A stretch of 64,000 nt of DNA from Polaromonas sp. (GTDB taxonomy: Bacteria > Pseudomonadota > Gammaproteobacteria > Burkholderiales > Burkholderiaceae_C): the NCBI RefSeq assembly GCF_016185115.1, contig NZ_JACPOF010000020.1:310001-374000 (forward strand), given 5' to 3'. The translations under genes and the position numbers were made by a program. Under the pieces are notes generated by a model. That model did no database searches. It had not been told where the DNA came from and worked only from the letters and a program-made list of their open reading frames with translations. Positions 34,765 through 42,803 of this stretch are shown here, piece after piece. Numbering within the stretch: position 1 is the first letter of the stretch; each line of letters opens with the position of its first letter.

Positions 34765-35832
34765 TTACAAGGCCTCGGCCACGGGTTCGCTCACCTTGTT
34801 CTCGGCTGCAATCAGGCCATCGAGAATGCGCTGGCAACGCACCGGGCCTGCATCGACTTCAAGCAGCGCCGGTTTGACGCCTGGGTGCCTGCGGATGTTT
34901 TCCTGCTGGGCCTTGAGCATGGGGTCGTCCTGCTCTTCAAAGGCAAAGCGGCGCAGCTCGGCAATGCGCAGCTTGAAGGCTTCGTCACCTTCGTTTGCAA
35001 TTGCTGCAATCGGCCCCTGCCTCGCTGCAGCCGTGTGGTACAGCGTGGTGTCTGCAGTAGAAGGCGTGAGGATATGGCAGCCCAGCTGGCCCGAGAAGGC
35101 CGTGCGCTCGGTATCAGGCGCGTAGGTGCCGACGTCGTTAAGCACAGCGCCCGGCGGGTGCCAGGTTATTTTTTGCCACATGTTGACGGGTGCACCATCA
35201 CGCTTGAATAGCAGGTCGCGCACCAGCGGCGGCGCCACGTTGTACATGTCGCGCTGTACGGTGACAGAGTGCCCGGCCTGCGTCACCTGTATCTCGGCCC
35301 AGATGGTTTCAGCATTGCCCAGCACACCGTCGTGCAGGAAGGATGCGTGGCTCAAGTCCATCAGGTTGTCGACGATGTAGCGGTAGTTCGTCTCCATCGT
35401 GATGGTGTCGCGGCGGCCCACGTCATAGGGTGAGTCGGCATCGAGGTAGCTGAAGTCGGGTATCAGGCTTTCATCAGGCTCGCCCTGGCCCATCCATATC
35501 CACAGCAGCGTGTGTTTGTCGACCAGCGCGTACGTTTTGACACGGCAGTTCTTCGGTATCTTGCCGCTGCCATGCGGGTTCTTCACGCACTCGCCCGAGG
35601 CCTCGAACTCCAGCCCGTGATAGCCGCACTGGATGCGCCCGTCGGGCAGCAGTTTGCCCAGGCGCAGCGGCGCAAGCCGGTGCGGACACATGTCGTCCAT
35701 GGCCACCGCGCGGCCTGCGGCATCCCTGAAAAAAACCAGCGGCTCGTCGAGCAGGGTCAGGGCCGTCAAATCACCGGCCTTGAGCTTTTCGGACCACATG
35801 GCGGCATACCAGCAGTTCTTTAAATAGGTCAT
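34765..35832 (-). CDS. Rieske oxygenase subunit, vanillate O-demethylase (VanA)-like
   Basis: A 355-residue terminal oxygenase. The Rieske cluster ligands are C49-P-H51 and C69-G-Y-H72; the mononuclear iron site is in NLMDLSHASFLH (D159, H162, H167). Length and the WYAAMWSEKL start match VanA-type O-demethylases and related aromatic-acid oxygenases. The ATG at 35832 has GGAG upstream; earlier ATGs are possible. Electrons should come from the reductase encoded 160 bp upstream. O-demethylation of a methoxylated aromatic acid is likely; the substrate is not proven. Confidence 0.9.
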   Translation of the reverse strand: MTYLKNCWYAAMWSEKLKAGDLTALTLLDEPLVFFRDAAGRAVAMDDMCPHRLAPLRLGKLLPDGRIQCGYHGLEFEASGECVKNPHGSGKIPKNCRVKTYALVDKHTLLWIWMGQGEPDESLIPDFSYLDADSPYDVGRRDTITMETNYRYIVDNLMDLSHASFLHDGVLGNAETIWAEIQVTQAGHSVTVQRDMYNVAPPLVRDLLFKRDGAPVNMWQKITWHPPGAVLNDVGTYAPDTERTAFSGQLGCHILTPSTADTTLYHTAAARQGPIAAIANEGDEAFKLRIAELRRFAFEEQDDPMLKAQQENIRRHPGVKPALLEVDAGPVRCQRILDGLIAAENKVSEPVAEAL

Positions 35833-35993
35833 CTGTCTCTCCATCGTCATCGCCACGGCTCTTCTTTGTGTGCCTGCCTTGCAGGGGTTGACGCTGATGT
35901 TAGGCACAGCGGTGCGAGTTCAGAAGATGGCAATAGCGCGGCGCTGATAGCGAATCTGAATCACTTTTGGCAAGGGTTTTTACCCGGGACGCT

Positions 35994-36968
35994 TTACAAA
36001 TCCAGCACCAGCAGGGGGCCGGAGGCGCGTGAACAGCAGGGCAAAAACTGGTCATTGGCAGCATGCTCTTCTGGCGTGAGAAACTGGTCACGGTGATCGG
36101 GTTTACCCGACAGCACCCGCGTGAGGCAGGTGCCGCAGATGCCCTGCTCGCAGGAGACCCGAATATCCACGCCATGCGCCGCCAGCGCGGCCACCACGCT
36201 CTGGCCTGCAGCCACCGGACAGATCAGGCCGCTGCTGGCAAGCTTCACCTCAAAGGCGGTGTCTTTCGCAGCGCCTGCCGCATTGACTGCCGCAGCACCG
36301 AAGTATTCGTAATGAAGCAGCGCCTCCGGCCACTGCAAAGCCCTGGCCGCCCCGAGCACGGCCTCCAGAAATCCCCGTGGCCCGCAGACGTAAAGGTGTG
36401 TGCCTGCGCGCTGGGAGGCCAGAAGCGCAGGCAGGCTTTGCCGGGTGGTGGCAGGCTCGTCGTCGAAATGAAATGTCACCTGCTGGTGAAAGCGTGACCG
36501 CCCAATTCGCCCGTGAAAAGCAGTTTTTTCACGCGAGCGTGCGAAGTAATGCATCTCAAAGCTGCCGCCGCCGTCCGCCAGATGCTCGGCCATGCAGACA
36601 ATAGGCGTGATGCCGATGCCACCGGCCAGCAGCAGTGCATGCGGGGAATCCGGCGCCAGCGAAAAAAGATTGCGTGGCCTGCTGACGCGCAGGATGTCGC
36701 CCGGCTGCACCTGCTCATGCATGGCCTGCGAGCCACCACGCGACTGCGGGTCGCGCAGCACGGCAATCAGGTAGCGCGATCGTTCGGCGGGGTGGTTGCA
36801 CAGCGAATACTGGCGCACGATGCCGGTGGGGCCATGCACATCGATGTGCGCGCCCGCAGAAAATGCAGGCAGCACACCGCCATGCGGTTCAACCAGCTCG
36901 AACGAGTGAATGCCGGGGGCCTCTTCACTCTTTTTGGTCACCCGTACATCGAGGAGTGAATGCGTCAC
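35994..36968 (-). CDS. Oxygenase reductase, VanB-like (FMN, 2Fe-2S)
   Basis: A 324-residue phthalate dioxygenase reductase-type protein: flavin domain (RQYSLCNHP), NAD domain (LLLAGGIGITPIVCMAE, YVCGPRGF) and C-terminal plant-type ferredoxin domain with CEQGICGTC and a later Cys. It passes electrons from NAD(P)H to the Rieske oxygenase. The GTG at 36968 has GGAAG upstream and gives the usual VanB start (LLDVRVTKK); an ATG at 37010 lacks a ribosome-binding site. The downstream gap is 161 bp. Confidence 0.9.
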   Translation of the reverse strand: MTHSLLDVRVTKKSEEAPGIHSFELVEPHGGVLPAFSAGAHIDVHGPTGIVRQYSLCNHPAERSRYLIAVLRDPQSRGGSQAMHEQVQPGDILRVSRPRNLFSLAPDSPHALLLAGGIGITPIVCMAEHLADGGGSFEMHYFARSREKTAFHGRIGRSRFHQQVTFHFDDEPATTRQSLPALLASQRAGTHLYVCGPRGFLEAVLGAARALQWPEALLHYEYFGAAAVNAAGAAKDTAFEVKLASSGLICPVAAGQSVVAALAAHGVDIRVSCEQGICGTCLTRVLSGKPDHRDQFLTPEEHAANDQFLPCCSRASGPLLVLDL

Positions 36969-37113
36969 AGCGTGCTTCCGTTTTTGTTGGCTGAACACCT
37001 GGTGCGTCATGCCAGGCCGGTTTGGGCGGAATTCTAGGAAGCAGGCCGGCTGATCGGAAGATTAAAAAATCATTAGGGTGATGTCTGAAATGAATCACCT
37101 GGCGTTTGCGGTA

Positions 37114-37160
37114 TCCACCAAACCTCGTCGCGCACTTGAGTGCGCTGACCGTCATTCGAC
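37114..37160 (-). repeat. 47-bp direct repeat, outer copy (glmS end region)
   Basis: Matches 37365-37411 at 46 of 47 positions. It covers the last two codons and stop of a glmS-like end plus the 3' flank, including a hairpin GCGCACTTGAGTGCGC (37130-37145). The pair resembles the att-type repeats that border integrated elements; no integrase is present. Confidence 0.8.
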
Positions 37161-37181
37161 CTTTACGCTCTTTGCAAGATT
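37152..37181 (-). pseudogene. glmS 3'-end remnant 2 (codes NLAKSVKVE-stop)
   Basis: On the minus strand these 30 bases read Asn-Leu-Ala-Lys-Ser-Val-Lys-Val-Glu-stop, like the last residues of GlmS (NLAKSVTVE) but with largely different codons. The few codons before it (RHL) still resemble the end of the gene, and then similarity is lost. It abuts the outer copy of the 47-bp repeat. It looks like the terminus of a foreign glmS allele rather than a recent duplication. Confidence 0.7.
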
Positions 37182-37289
37182 GAGGTGGCGTGTGGTGACC
37201 ACATCACATCGCGGGGCGATATGCTTGCTCCCCGCAAGCCGGGACCTTGCGGCTACGCCGGTGGCGAGACTGCGTTCCGCCCGAATCCG

Positions 37290-37319
37290 TCACTCTACGG
37301 TGACAGATTTCGCCAGGTT
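37290..37319 (-). pseudogene. glmS 3'-end remnant 1 (codes [13 protein letters not shown])
   Basis: On the minus strand this encodes exactly [13 protein letters not shown]. It differs from the true glmS end (37403-37432) at five positions, all third codon positions. HKPG-like codons precede it in a shifted frame, matching the DKPR that precedes the motif in GlmS. Purely synonymous change implies that it derives from a working glmS of another lineage. Confidence 0.75.
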
Positions 37320-37364
37320 TTCCCGGCTTGTGTAGCCGCATAACTTTGCTGCGCAAAGTGAGCG

Positions 37365-37411
37365 TCCACCAAACCTCGTCGCGCACTTGCGTGCGCTGAC
37401 CGTCATTCGAC
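37365..37411 (-). repeat. 47-bp direct repeat, inner copy (true glmS end)
   Basis: Copy that includes the true glmS stop codon and its 3' flank; 46/47 match to 37114-37160, start-to-start distance 251 bp. The hairpin GCGCACTTGCGTGCGC (37381-37396, 6-bp stem with a GCAA loop on the transcribed strand) lies just after the glmS stop and may protect or end its transcript, although no T run follows. Confidence 0.8.
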
Positions 37412-39250
37412 GGTCACTGACTTCGCCAGGTTACGAGGTTTGTCAACATCCGTGCCCTTGGCGAGGGCTGTGTGGTACGCCAGCAATTGCAGTGGCACCA
37501 CATGCAGCAGCGGGCTGAGCGTGCCGTAGTGCTCGGGCATGCGGATGACGTGTATGCCTTCGCCGCTGGCGAGCCGGCTGTCTGCGTCTGCGAGTACGTA
37601 GAGCACACCGCCGCGCGCGCGGACTTCCTGCAGGTTGCTCTTCAGTTTTTCCAGCAGGCTGTCGTTGGGGGCGACGGCGACAACGGGCATGGCGCTGGTG
37701 ACGAGTGCCAGCGGGCCGTGTTTCAGTTCGCCTGCAGGATAGGCTTCTGCGTGGATGTAGCTGATTTCCTTGAGCTTGAGCGCGCCTTCCATCGCTATCG
37801 GGTAGTGCATGCCGCGGCCGAGGAAGAGCGCGTTTTCCATCTTTGCAAAGTCTTCTGACCAGGCAATGACTTGGGGCTCAAGTGCCAGCACGGCGGCGAT
37901 GGCTGCAGGCAGGTGGCGCATGGCCTTGAGGTGTTCGCCCTCTTCTTCATCGCTGAGTTTGCCCTTGCTTTGTGCGAGTGCCAGCGTCAGCAAAAACAGC
38001 CCCGCCAGCTGCGCGGTGAAAGCCTTGGTGGATGCAACGCCGATCTCGACACCGGCGCGGGTGATGTAGGCAAGCTTGCATTCGCGCACCATGGCCGAGG
38101 TGGACACATTGCAGATGGTGAGCGTCTGCGTCATGCCCAGTGATTGCGCGTGGCGCAGCGCGGCCAGCGTGTCGGCGGTTTCACCGCTCTGGGTGATGGT
38201 GACGACCAGCGTGCGCGGGTTGGGCACGCTGGTGCGGTAGCGGTATTCGCTGGCAACCTCGACCTGCGTCGGAATGCCGGCAATCGATTCGAGCCAGTAC
38301 TTGGCCGTGCAACCGCTGTAGTAGCTGGTGCCACAGGCCAGGATCAGCACCGAGTCGATGTCCTGGAACACGCGGTAAGCCTGGTCGCCGAACAGCTCGG
38401 GGACTATGCCCTCGACGCCTTCCAGCGTGTCGGCAATCGCGCGCGGCTGTTCGAAGATTTCCTTCTGCATGTAATGGCGGTAGGGGCCGAGATCGGCCGC
38501 GCCGCTGTGTGCATGCACGGTGCGCACCTGCCGCTGCACGGCCTTGAGGTCGCGGTTGATGACCCAGTACTTGCCCAGTTGCAGGTCGACCAGGTCGCCC
38601 TCTTCAAGGTAGACGATCTGGTCGGTCACGCCGGCCAGGGCCATCGCATCGCTGGCCAGAAAGTTTTCCGAATTGCCCGTACCAACGCCAAGAATCAGCG
38701 GCGAGCCGGCACGCGCGCCGACCACGCGGTGCGGCTCGTCCTTGCAGAAGGCGGCAATCGCAAACGCGCCGTGCAGTTGCGCCACGGTGGCCTTGAGTGC
38801 CTCGAACAGGTCGCCGTCATACAGGCTGTCCATCAGGTGCACGATGACTTCGGTGTCGGTCTGGCTGGTAAAGACATAACCCTTGGCTTGCAGCGCGGCG
38901 CGCAGTTCTTCGTGGTTTTCAATGATGCCGTTGTGCACCAATGCGACCTTGCCGGGCTTTTGAGCGACATCGCCGGGCCCGTGGCTGAAGTGCGGGTGGG
39001 CGTTATGCACGGCCGGCGCGCCATGGGTGGCCCAGCGGGTGTGGGCGATGCCGGTGCCGCCTTCGACTTTTTCGGCATCGACCTGGGCTTGCAGCTCTGC
39101 CACGCGTGAGGTGCTGCGCGCGCGCTTCAGCCCGCCGGCATACACCGCCACGCCGCAAGAGTCATAACCCCGGTACTCCAGGCGCTGAAGACCCTGGACC
39201 AGAACGGGGACGATATTTCGTGTCGAAACTGCCGCAACGATGCCACACAT
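37403..39250 (-). CDS. glmS: Glutamine-fructose-6-phosphate aminotransferase (isomerizing)
   Basis: A 615-residue GlmS that makes glucosamine-6-phosphate for peptidoglycan and LPS. Met is removed to expose the nucleophile Cys2 (MCGIVAA). The N-terminal glutaminase domain (about 1-240; [16 protein letters not shown]) is followed by two SIS sugar-isomerase domains ([20 protein letters not shown]) and the conserved end [15 protein letters not shown]. That end is the TnsD/attTn7 recognition region in other bacteria. Upstream is a divergent Lrp-type gene across an AT-rich palindrome. Downstream lie two remnants of other glmS ends. Confidence 0.98.
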   Translation of the reverse strand: MCGIVAAVSTRNIVPVLVQGLQRLEYRGYDSCGVAVYAGGLKRARSTSRVAELQAQVDAEKVEGGTGIAHTRWATHGAPAVHNAHPHFSHGPGDVAQKPGKVALVHNGIIENHEELRAALQAKGYVFTSQTDTEVIVHLMDSLYDGDLFEALKATVAQLHGAFAIAAFCKDEPHRVVGARAGSPLILGVGTGNSENFLASDAMALAGVTDQIVYLEEGDLVDLQLGKYWVINRDLKAVQRQVRTVHAHSGAADLGPYRHYMQKEIFEQPRAIADTLEGVEGIVPELFGDQAYRVFQDIDSVLILACGTSYYSGCTAKYWLESIAGIPTQVEVASEYRYRTSVPNPRTLVVTITQSGETADTLAALRHAQSLGMTQTLTICNVSTSAMVRECKLAYITRAGVEIGVASTKAFTAQLAGLFLLTLALAQSKGKLSDEEEGEHLKAMRHLPAAIAAVLALEPQVIAWSEDFAKMENALFLGRGMHYPIAMEGALKLKEISYIHAEAYPAGELKHGPLALVTSAMPVVAVAPNDSLLEKLKSNLQEVRARGGVLYVLADADSRLASGEGIHVIRMPEHYGTLSPLLHVVPLQLLAYHTALAKGTDVDKPRNLAKSVTVE

Positions 39251-39323
39251 AGATGATTGCTCCTGAAAGATGGGCTGATGCTACGGATTTATCATTTTCC
39301 AATGTGGACTTTTTTGTCTAAAT

Positions 39324-39371
39324 AATGGAATTTAATTTCAAATAATTCACTTAATTGAATTTAATTCCATT
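39324..39371. promoter_or_regulatory. 48-bp AT-rich inverted repeat between glmS and the Lrp-type gene
   Basis: The outer arms AATGGAATT (39324-39332) and AATTCCATT (39363-39371) are perfect, and the repeat continues imperfectly inward with TAATT-rich sequence. The region is far more AT-rich than its surroundings and contains the promoters of both divergent genes. The symmetry and size suit an Lrp/AsnC-type multimer, so autoregulation and perhaps glmS control by the adjacent regulator are inferred. Confidence 0.6.
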
Positions 39372-39383
39372 AATATTAAATTT

Positions 39384-39866
39384 ATGGAACAAATAGAACT
39401 CGACTCGGCCGACCTGAAGCTGCTGGATGCCCTGCAACGCGATGCGTCGCCCAGCAACCAGGCGCTGGCGGCCCAGCTGAACATGTCGCCGCCCACCTGC
39501 CTGCGGCGGGTCAAGCGCCTGCGTGATGCAGGTCTGGTCGAGCGCGACATCGCCATACTCAGCGCTGACCGGCTGGCCCATCTGACGGGCGCAGGGCTGA
39601 CGGCGATTGTCGAGATCACGCTGGACCGCCAGGGCGCCGAAATGCTGGACGCATTCGAGCAGCGCGTGTCTGCCGACGAGGCGGTGCAGCAGTGCTACCG
39701 TGTCTCGCCGGGGCCGGATTTTGTGCTCATGGTGCATGTGCGCGACATGCCGGCCTACCTGGCGCTGGCGCAGCGGCTGTTCACGGGCGATGCGAATGTG
39801 CGCAATGTGAAGGCTTTTTTTGCGACCAAACGCGCCAAGTTTGAGCCGCGGGTCTTGCTGGCATAA
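39384..39866 (+). CDS. Lrp/AsnC family transcriptional regulator
   Basis: A 160-residue regulator: N-terminal helix-turn-helix (LDSADLKLLDALQRDASPSNQALAAQLNMSPPTCLRRVKRL) and a C-terminal RAM/AsnC ligand domain (VEITLDRQG; GPDFVLMVHV). Length and layout match the Lrp family. Divergent from glmS with a large palindrome in between. The ligand is unknown, probably an amino acid. Confidence 0.93.
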   Translation: MEQIELDSADLKLLDALQRDASPSNQALAAQLNMSPPTCLRRVKRLRDAGLVERDIAILSADRLAHLTGAGLTAIVEITLDRQGAEMLDAFEQRVSADEAVQQCYRVSPGPDFVLMVHVRDMPAYLALAQRLFTGDANVRNVKAFFATKRAKFEPRVLLA

Positions 39867-39937
39867 GCCGCACGGCCTCAGAAAGTCTTATTTTGCCGTA
39901 TATCTTAAATTTTTAATTTATACGTCAATATTTGGCA

Positions 39938-40088
39938 AAAAGTTAACTCCTGTATTAACTTTTCGGCTTTGGGATATCCACTGAATCTCCAAAACTGCTC
40001 CAGCAGGCCGAAAAAGGTCTGTTTTAAGGCCTCAAATCGGCTGTAGCCCTTTAAATACGAGCGTAAGCAGCTACTGAATTAATAGCAA
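39938..40088 (+). repeat. Dispersed ~150-bp intergenic repeat, copy B
   Basis: Head palindrome AAAAGTTAA (39938-39946) and TTAACTTTT (39955-39963) with an 8-base spacer, then about 100 bp including AGGCCTCAAATCGGCT, and the tail GCTACTGAATTAATAGCAA (40070-40088). Same orientation as copies A and C. It lies between the convergent Lrp-type and glmU genes and fills most of that 240-bp gap; the head could act as a bidirectional transcript end. Confidence 0.75.
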
Positions 40089-40107
40089 ATTGACGTCAGG
40101 AAAGCAG

Positions 40108-41514
40108 TCAGGATTTCACTTTCACCGGCCGTTGCCAGTTGGTCAGGCTGACCTGCTTGCCGCGCGCCACGCTGAGGGCCGCAGGCGGCGTGCTTTTGGT
40201 GATGGTCGAGCCGCCGCCCACCGTACCGCCCGCGCCTATGGTGACGGGCGCGACCAGAACGCAGTTGCTGCCAATATGCACGTCGGCCTCTATCACCGTG
40301 CGGTGCTTGTTGGCGCCGTCATAGTTGGCGGTGATGCTGCCCGCGCCGTAATTGACGCGCTCACCCACGGTCGCGTCGCCCAAGTAGGCCAGGTGGTTGG
40401 CCTTGGCGCCTTTGGCCAGCGTCGAGTTCTTGACCTCGACAAAGTTGCCAATGTGTACTTCTGCGCCCAGCTCTGCACCCGGGCGCAGGCGCGCAAACGG
40501 GCCGACGAGTGCACCTTCGCCGACCTGCACGCCCAGTTTTTCGCCATCAATGTGCGTGAAGGGGTGGATGACGGCACCGGCGGCAATCGTGCAGTTGGCA
40601 ATCACGCAGTTGGCGCTGATACGAACGCCGTCGCCCAGCGTGACCTTGCCCTCAAACAGGCAGTTCACGTCAATCTCGACATCGGCACCGCAAGTCAATT
40701 CACCGCGCACGTCAAAACGTGCCGGGTCGGCCAGGCGCACGCCCTGCTCCATCAGCGCAATCGCCCGGCGCTGCTGGTAGACACGTTCAAGCTCGGCCAG
40801 CTGCACGGGGCTGTTGATGCCTGCCACCTGGGCGGCATCCGTGATCTGGTGTGCAACAACCGCCACGCCGTCGGCAACCGCAAACTTCACGATGTCAGTC
40901 AGGTAGTACTCGTTCTGCGCGTTCTTGTTGTCGAGCCGGGCCAGCCACTGGCGCAACAGGCGCGTCGGCACGGCCATGATGCCGCTGTAGATTTCGGTGA
41001 TTTTTCGCTGCTCTTCGCTGGCGTCCTTGTGCTCGACGATGGCGCGCACCTGGCTTGATGCTTGCATTCCGGCGCGCACGATGCGGCCATAACCCGTGGG
41101 GTCAGGCATTGCCAGCGTCAGCAGCGCCAGCCGCTGGCCGTCGCATTCATTGACCAGCGCCTGCAGGGTGGACGCCTCGGTCAGGGGCACATCGCCCGAG
41201 AGCACCAGCGTCACGCCATCGTCAGCCAGCAGGGGCACCGCCTGCTGCACAGCATGCCCGGTGCCGAGCTGGGGTTCCTGGCGGGCAAACTGCGGGACGA
41301 GGTCTGAAGACATCAAGGCACATGCGGCCTCTACTTCCGTGGCACCATGGCCGGTGATAACAACCGCTTTTCTGGCTGACATTTTTTCAGCGCAGCGGAT
41401 GACGTGGTGAAGCAGCGCGATGCCGCCCAATCGGTGCAATACCTTGGGCAGACCGCTTTTCATGCGTGTGCCCTTGCCTGCAGCCATGATGACCACGTCT
41501 ATTGGGAGTGCCAT
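40108..41514 (-). CDS. glmU: Bifunctional GlcN-1-P acetyltransferase / GlcNAc-1-P uridyltransferase
   Basis: A 468-residue GlmU making UDP-GlcNAc. The N-terminal uridyltransferase domain has MAAGKGTRMKSGLPKVLH (residues 10-27), GTGHAVQQA and LSGDVPL; the C-terminal left-handed beta helix (about 250-450) has EGKVTLGDGVRI-type hexapeptide repeats and NYDGANKHRT. The ATG at 41514 has AGGA six bases upstream; residues further upstream do not fit the family. Its start codon overlaps the ATG of the divergent lipoprotein gene. Functionally linked to glmS 2.3 kb away. Confidence 0.97.
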   Translation of the reverse strand: MALPIDVVIMAAGKGTRMKSGLPKVLHRLGGIALLHHVIRCAEKMSARKAVVITGHGATEVEAACALMSSDLVPQFARQEPQLGTGHAVQQAVPLLADDGVTLVLSGDVPLTEASTLQALVNECDGQRLALLTLAMPDPTGYGRIVRAGMQASSQVRAIVEHKDASEEQRKITEIYSGIMAVPTRLLRQWLARLDNKNAQNEYYLTDIVKFAVADGVAVVAHQITDAAQVAGINSPVQLAELERVYQQRRAIALMEQGVRLADPARFDVRGELTCGADVEIDVNCLFEGKVTLGDGVRISANCVIANCTIAAGAVIHPFTHIDGEKLGVQVGEGALVGPFARLRPGAELGAEVHIGNFVEVKNSTLAKGAKANHLAYLGDATVGERVNYGAGSITANYDGANKHRTVIEADVHIGSNCVLVAPVTIGAGGTVGGGSTITKSTPPAALSVARGKQVSLTNWQRPVKVKS

Positions 41515-42409
41515 GCGTTTTCCTGTGAATATGAGTTTGAGTCGTGCGCCCCGGATTATCGGCCTGCTGGCGCTGGCGGTTTTGCTGAACGCCTGCAGCG
41601 CCGTCAAAATCGCCTACAACCAGGCGCCCGAATTGGCCTATTGGTATCTGGATGGGTATGTCGATTTCAACGGCAACCAGATGGTGCAGGTGAAAGACGA
41701 ACTGGCTCGCCTCCACGCCTGGCACCGCCAGAGCCAGTTGCCGGTCTACGTCAGCGCCCTGCAGAAATACCGGCAGGAGCTGACGAACAACACCAGCAGC
41801 GAGCGTGTGTGTACGGTGTACGCCGAGGTGCGGCGCACACTGATGGCCGTACCGGAACGCGCCGAGCCCGCCATCGCCTTGCTGGCCGCCACCGTGGACA
41901 CCCAGCAGATCTCGCATCTTGAAAAACGGTTTGAAAAAGGCAACGCTGATTACAGGGACGACTACATCGAATCTGGCAGCAAGGCCAGCCGCAAGAAACG
42001 CTACAAACAGGCCGTTGACAGGGCGGAGATGCTTTATGGCCGCCTCGACGACGCGCAACTCGCACTGATCGGCAAAAACATCGACCAGTCGCACTTTGAT
42101 GCGAGGATTTTTTATGCGGAAAGAATTCGCCGCCAGCGCGACGCGGTGCACAACCTGCAGGCCCTTGTCGCCGCCAGACTCAATGGCAGCCAGAATGCAG
42201 AAAAAACAAGAGCAGCTGTGCGTGGCGTGATGGATCGGTCCTTCAATTCACCGGATGCCGCTTACCGCGACTACCAGCAAAAATTTACGCAGGATGGTTG
42301 CCGCAGCATCGCCGAGCTTCACAACACCACCACGGCAGAGCAGCGCGCCCATGCCGCGAAGACGCTCGCCAAATATGAGCAGGACATGATGGCGCTGATG
42401 AAAGGCTAG
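41513..42409 (+). CDS. DUF6279-like lipoprotein
   Basis: A 298-residue protein with a type II signal peptide: hydrophobic segment then lipobox LLNAC (Cys28). The mature part is helical and charged, beginning SAVKIAYNQAPELAYWYLDGYVDF, a start shared by DUF6279 lipoproteins of unknown function; this match is from memory. The ATG at 41513 has GGGAG five bases upstream and overlaps the glmU ATG on the other strand by two bases; an ATG at 41531 gives a more typical 22-residue leader but no ribosome-binding site. Confidence 0.8.
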   Translation: MRFPVNMSLSRAPRIIGLLALAVLLNACSAVKIAYNQAPELAYWYLDGYVDFNGNQMVQVKDELARLHAWHRQSQLPVYVSALQKYRQELTNNTSSERVCTVYAEVRRTLMAVPERAEPAIALLAATVDTQQISHLEKRFEKGNADYRDDYIESGSKASRKKRYKQAVDRAEMLYGRLDDAQLALIGKNIDQSHFDARIFYAERIRRQRDAVHNLQALVAARLNGSQNAEKTRAAVRGVMDRSFNSPDAAYRDYQQKFTQDGCRSIAELHNTTTAEQRAHAAKTLAKYEQDMMALMKG

Positions 42410-42485
42410 TACCGCAACCTGGAAATTCTCGGGTCACGGTGTCACGAGGTGTCAGGCCTGGAACCTGCCCGCACAGGAGGGCTGT

Positions 42486-42677
42486 TTACTGCCCGGCGCC
42501 ACGCAACTGGTGTCGCTCACGATCCCGGTTACTTTCGCCAAGCTGACCGGGTCTGGCGCCGCTGCCTTGCTGGCGCGGCTGGAATTCACCCGAACCACTG
42601 CTCTGCTGTTGCTGCCTGTCAATCACCCTGTGCGGCTGCTGCTGGAGGCGGTGGCGCACTGCCGGAATGCTGTTCAT
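42486..42677 (-). CDS. Small Gln/Arg-rich hypothetical protein
   Basis: A 63-residue frame with a very strong ribosome-binding site (GAAGGAG, six bases before the ATG at 42677). The product is hydrophilic, rich in Gln, Arg and Ser (RQQQQSSGSGEFQPRQQGSG), with no membrane segment or motif. It lies 127 bp beyond the FNR-like gene on the same strand. No family recognised. The signal for being real is the start region only; composition-biased chance frames are common here. Confidence 0.4.
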   Translation of the reverse strand: MNSIPAVRHRLQQQPHRVIDRQQQQSSGSGEFQPRQQGSGARPGQLGESNRDRERHQLRGAGQ

Positions 42678-42803
42678 GGTTGTCTCCTTCACCGTCATCG
42701 GCCGGCTGAAACCAAACAGCCAGCCTGAAACTGGAAAGAAAGCTTAGGAGCGCCCTTTATCGGCGTGCGTCAGACAAATTCCTGCCACCCTATAGGCTGC
42801 CGC

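Larger units (their letters stand above)
36969..37402. other. Intergenic region with remnants of extra glmS 3' ends
   Basis: No intact gene is seen in these 430 bp. The left third (to about 37113) is featureless. From 37114 on it carries two extra glmS C-terminal coding ends on the minus strand (37290-37319 and 37152-37181), a 47-bp direct repeat (37114-37160 and 37365-37411), a TGTGGTGACCACA palindrome (37192-37204) and several hairpins. Confidence 0.8.

Noticed and set aside
37114..37411. A CRISPR array explanation for the glmS-proximal repeats
   Set aside because: There are only two copies of the 47-bp repeat, the interior is not spacer-like, and the repeats encode glmS ends; no cas genes are present.
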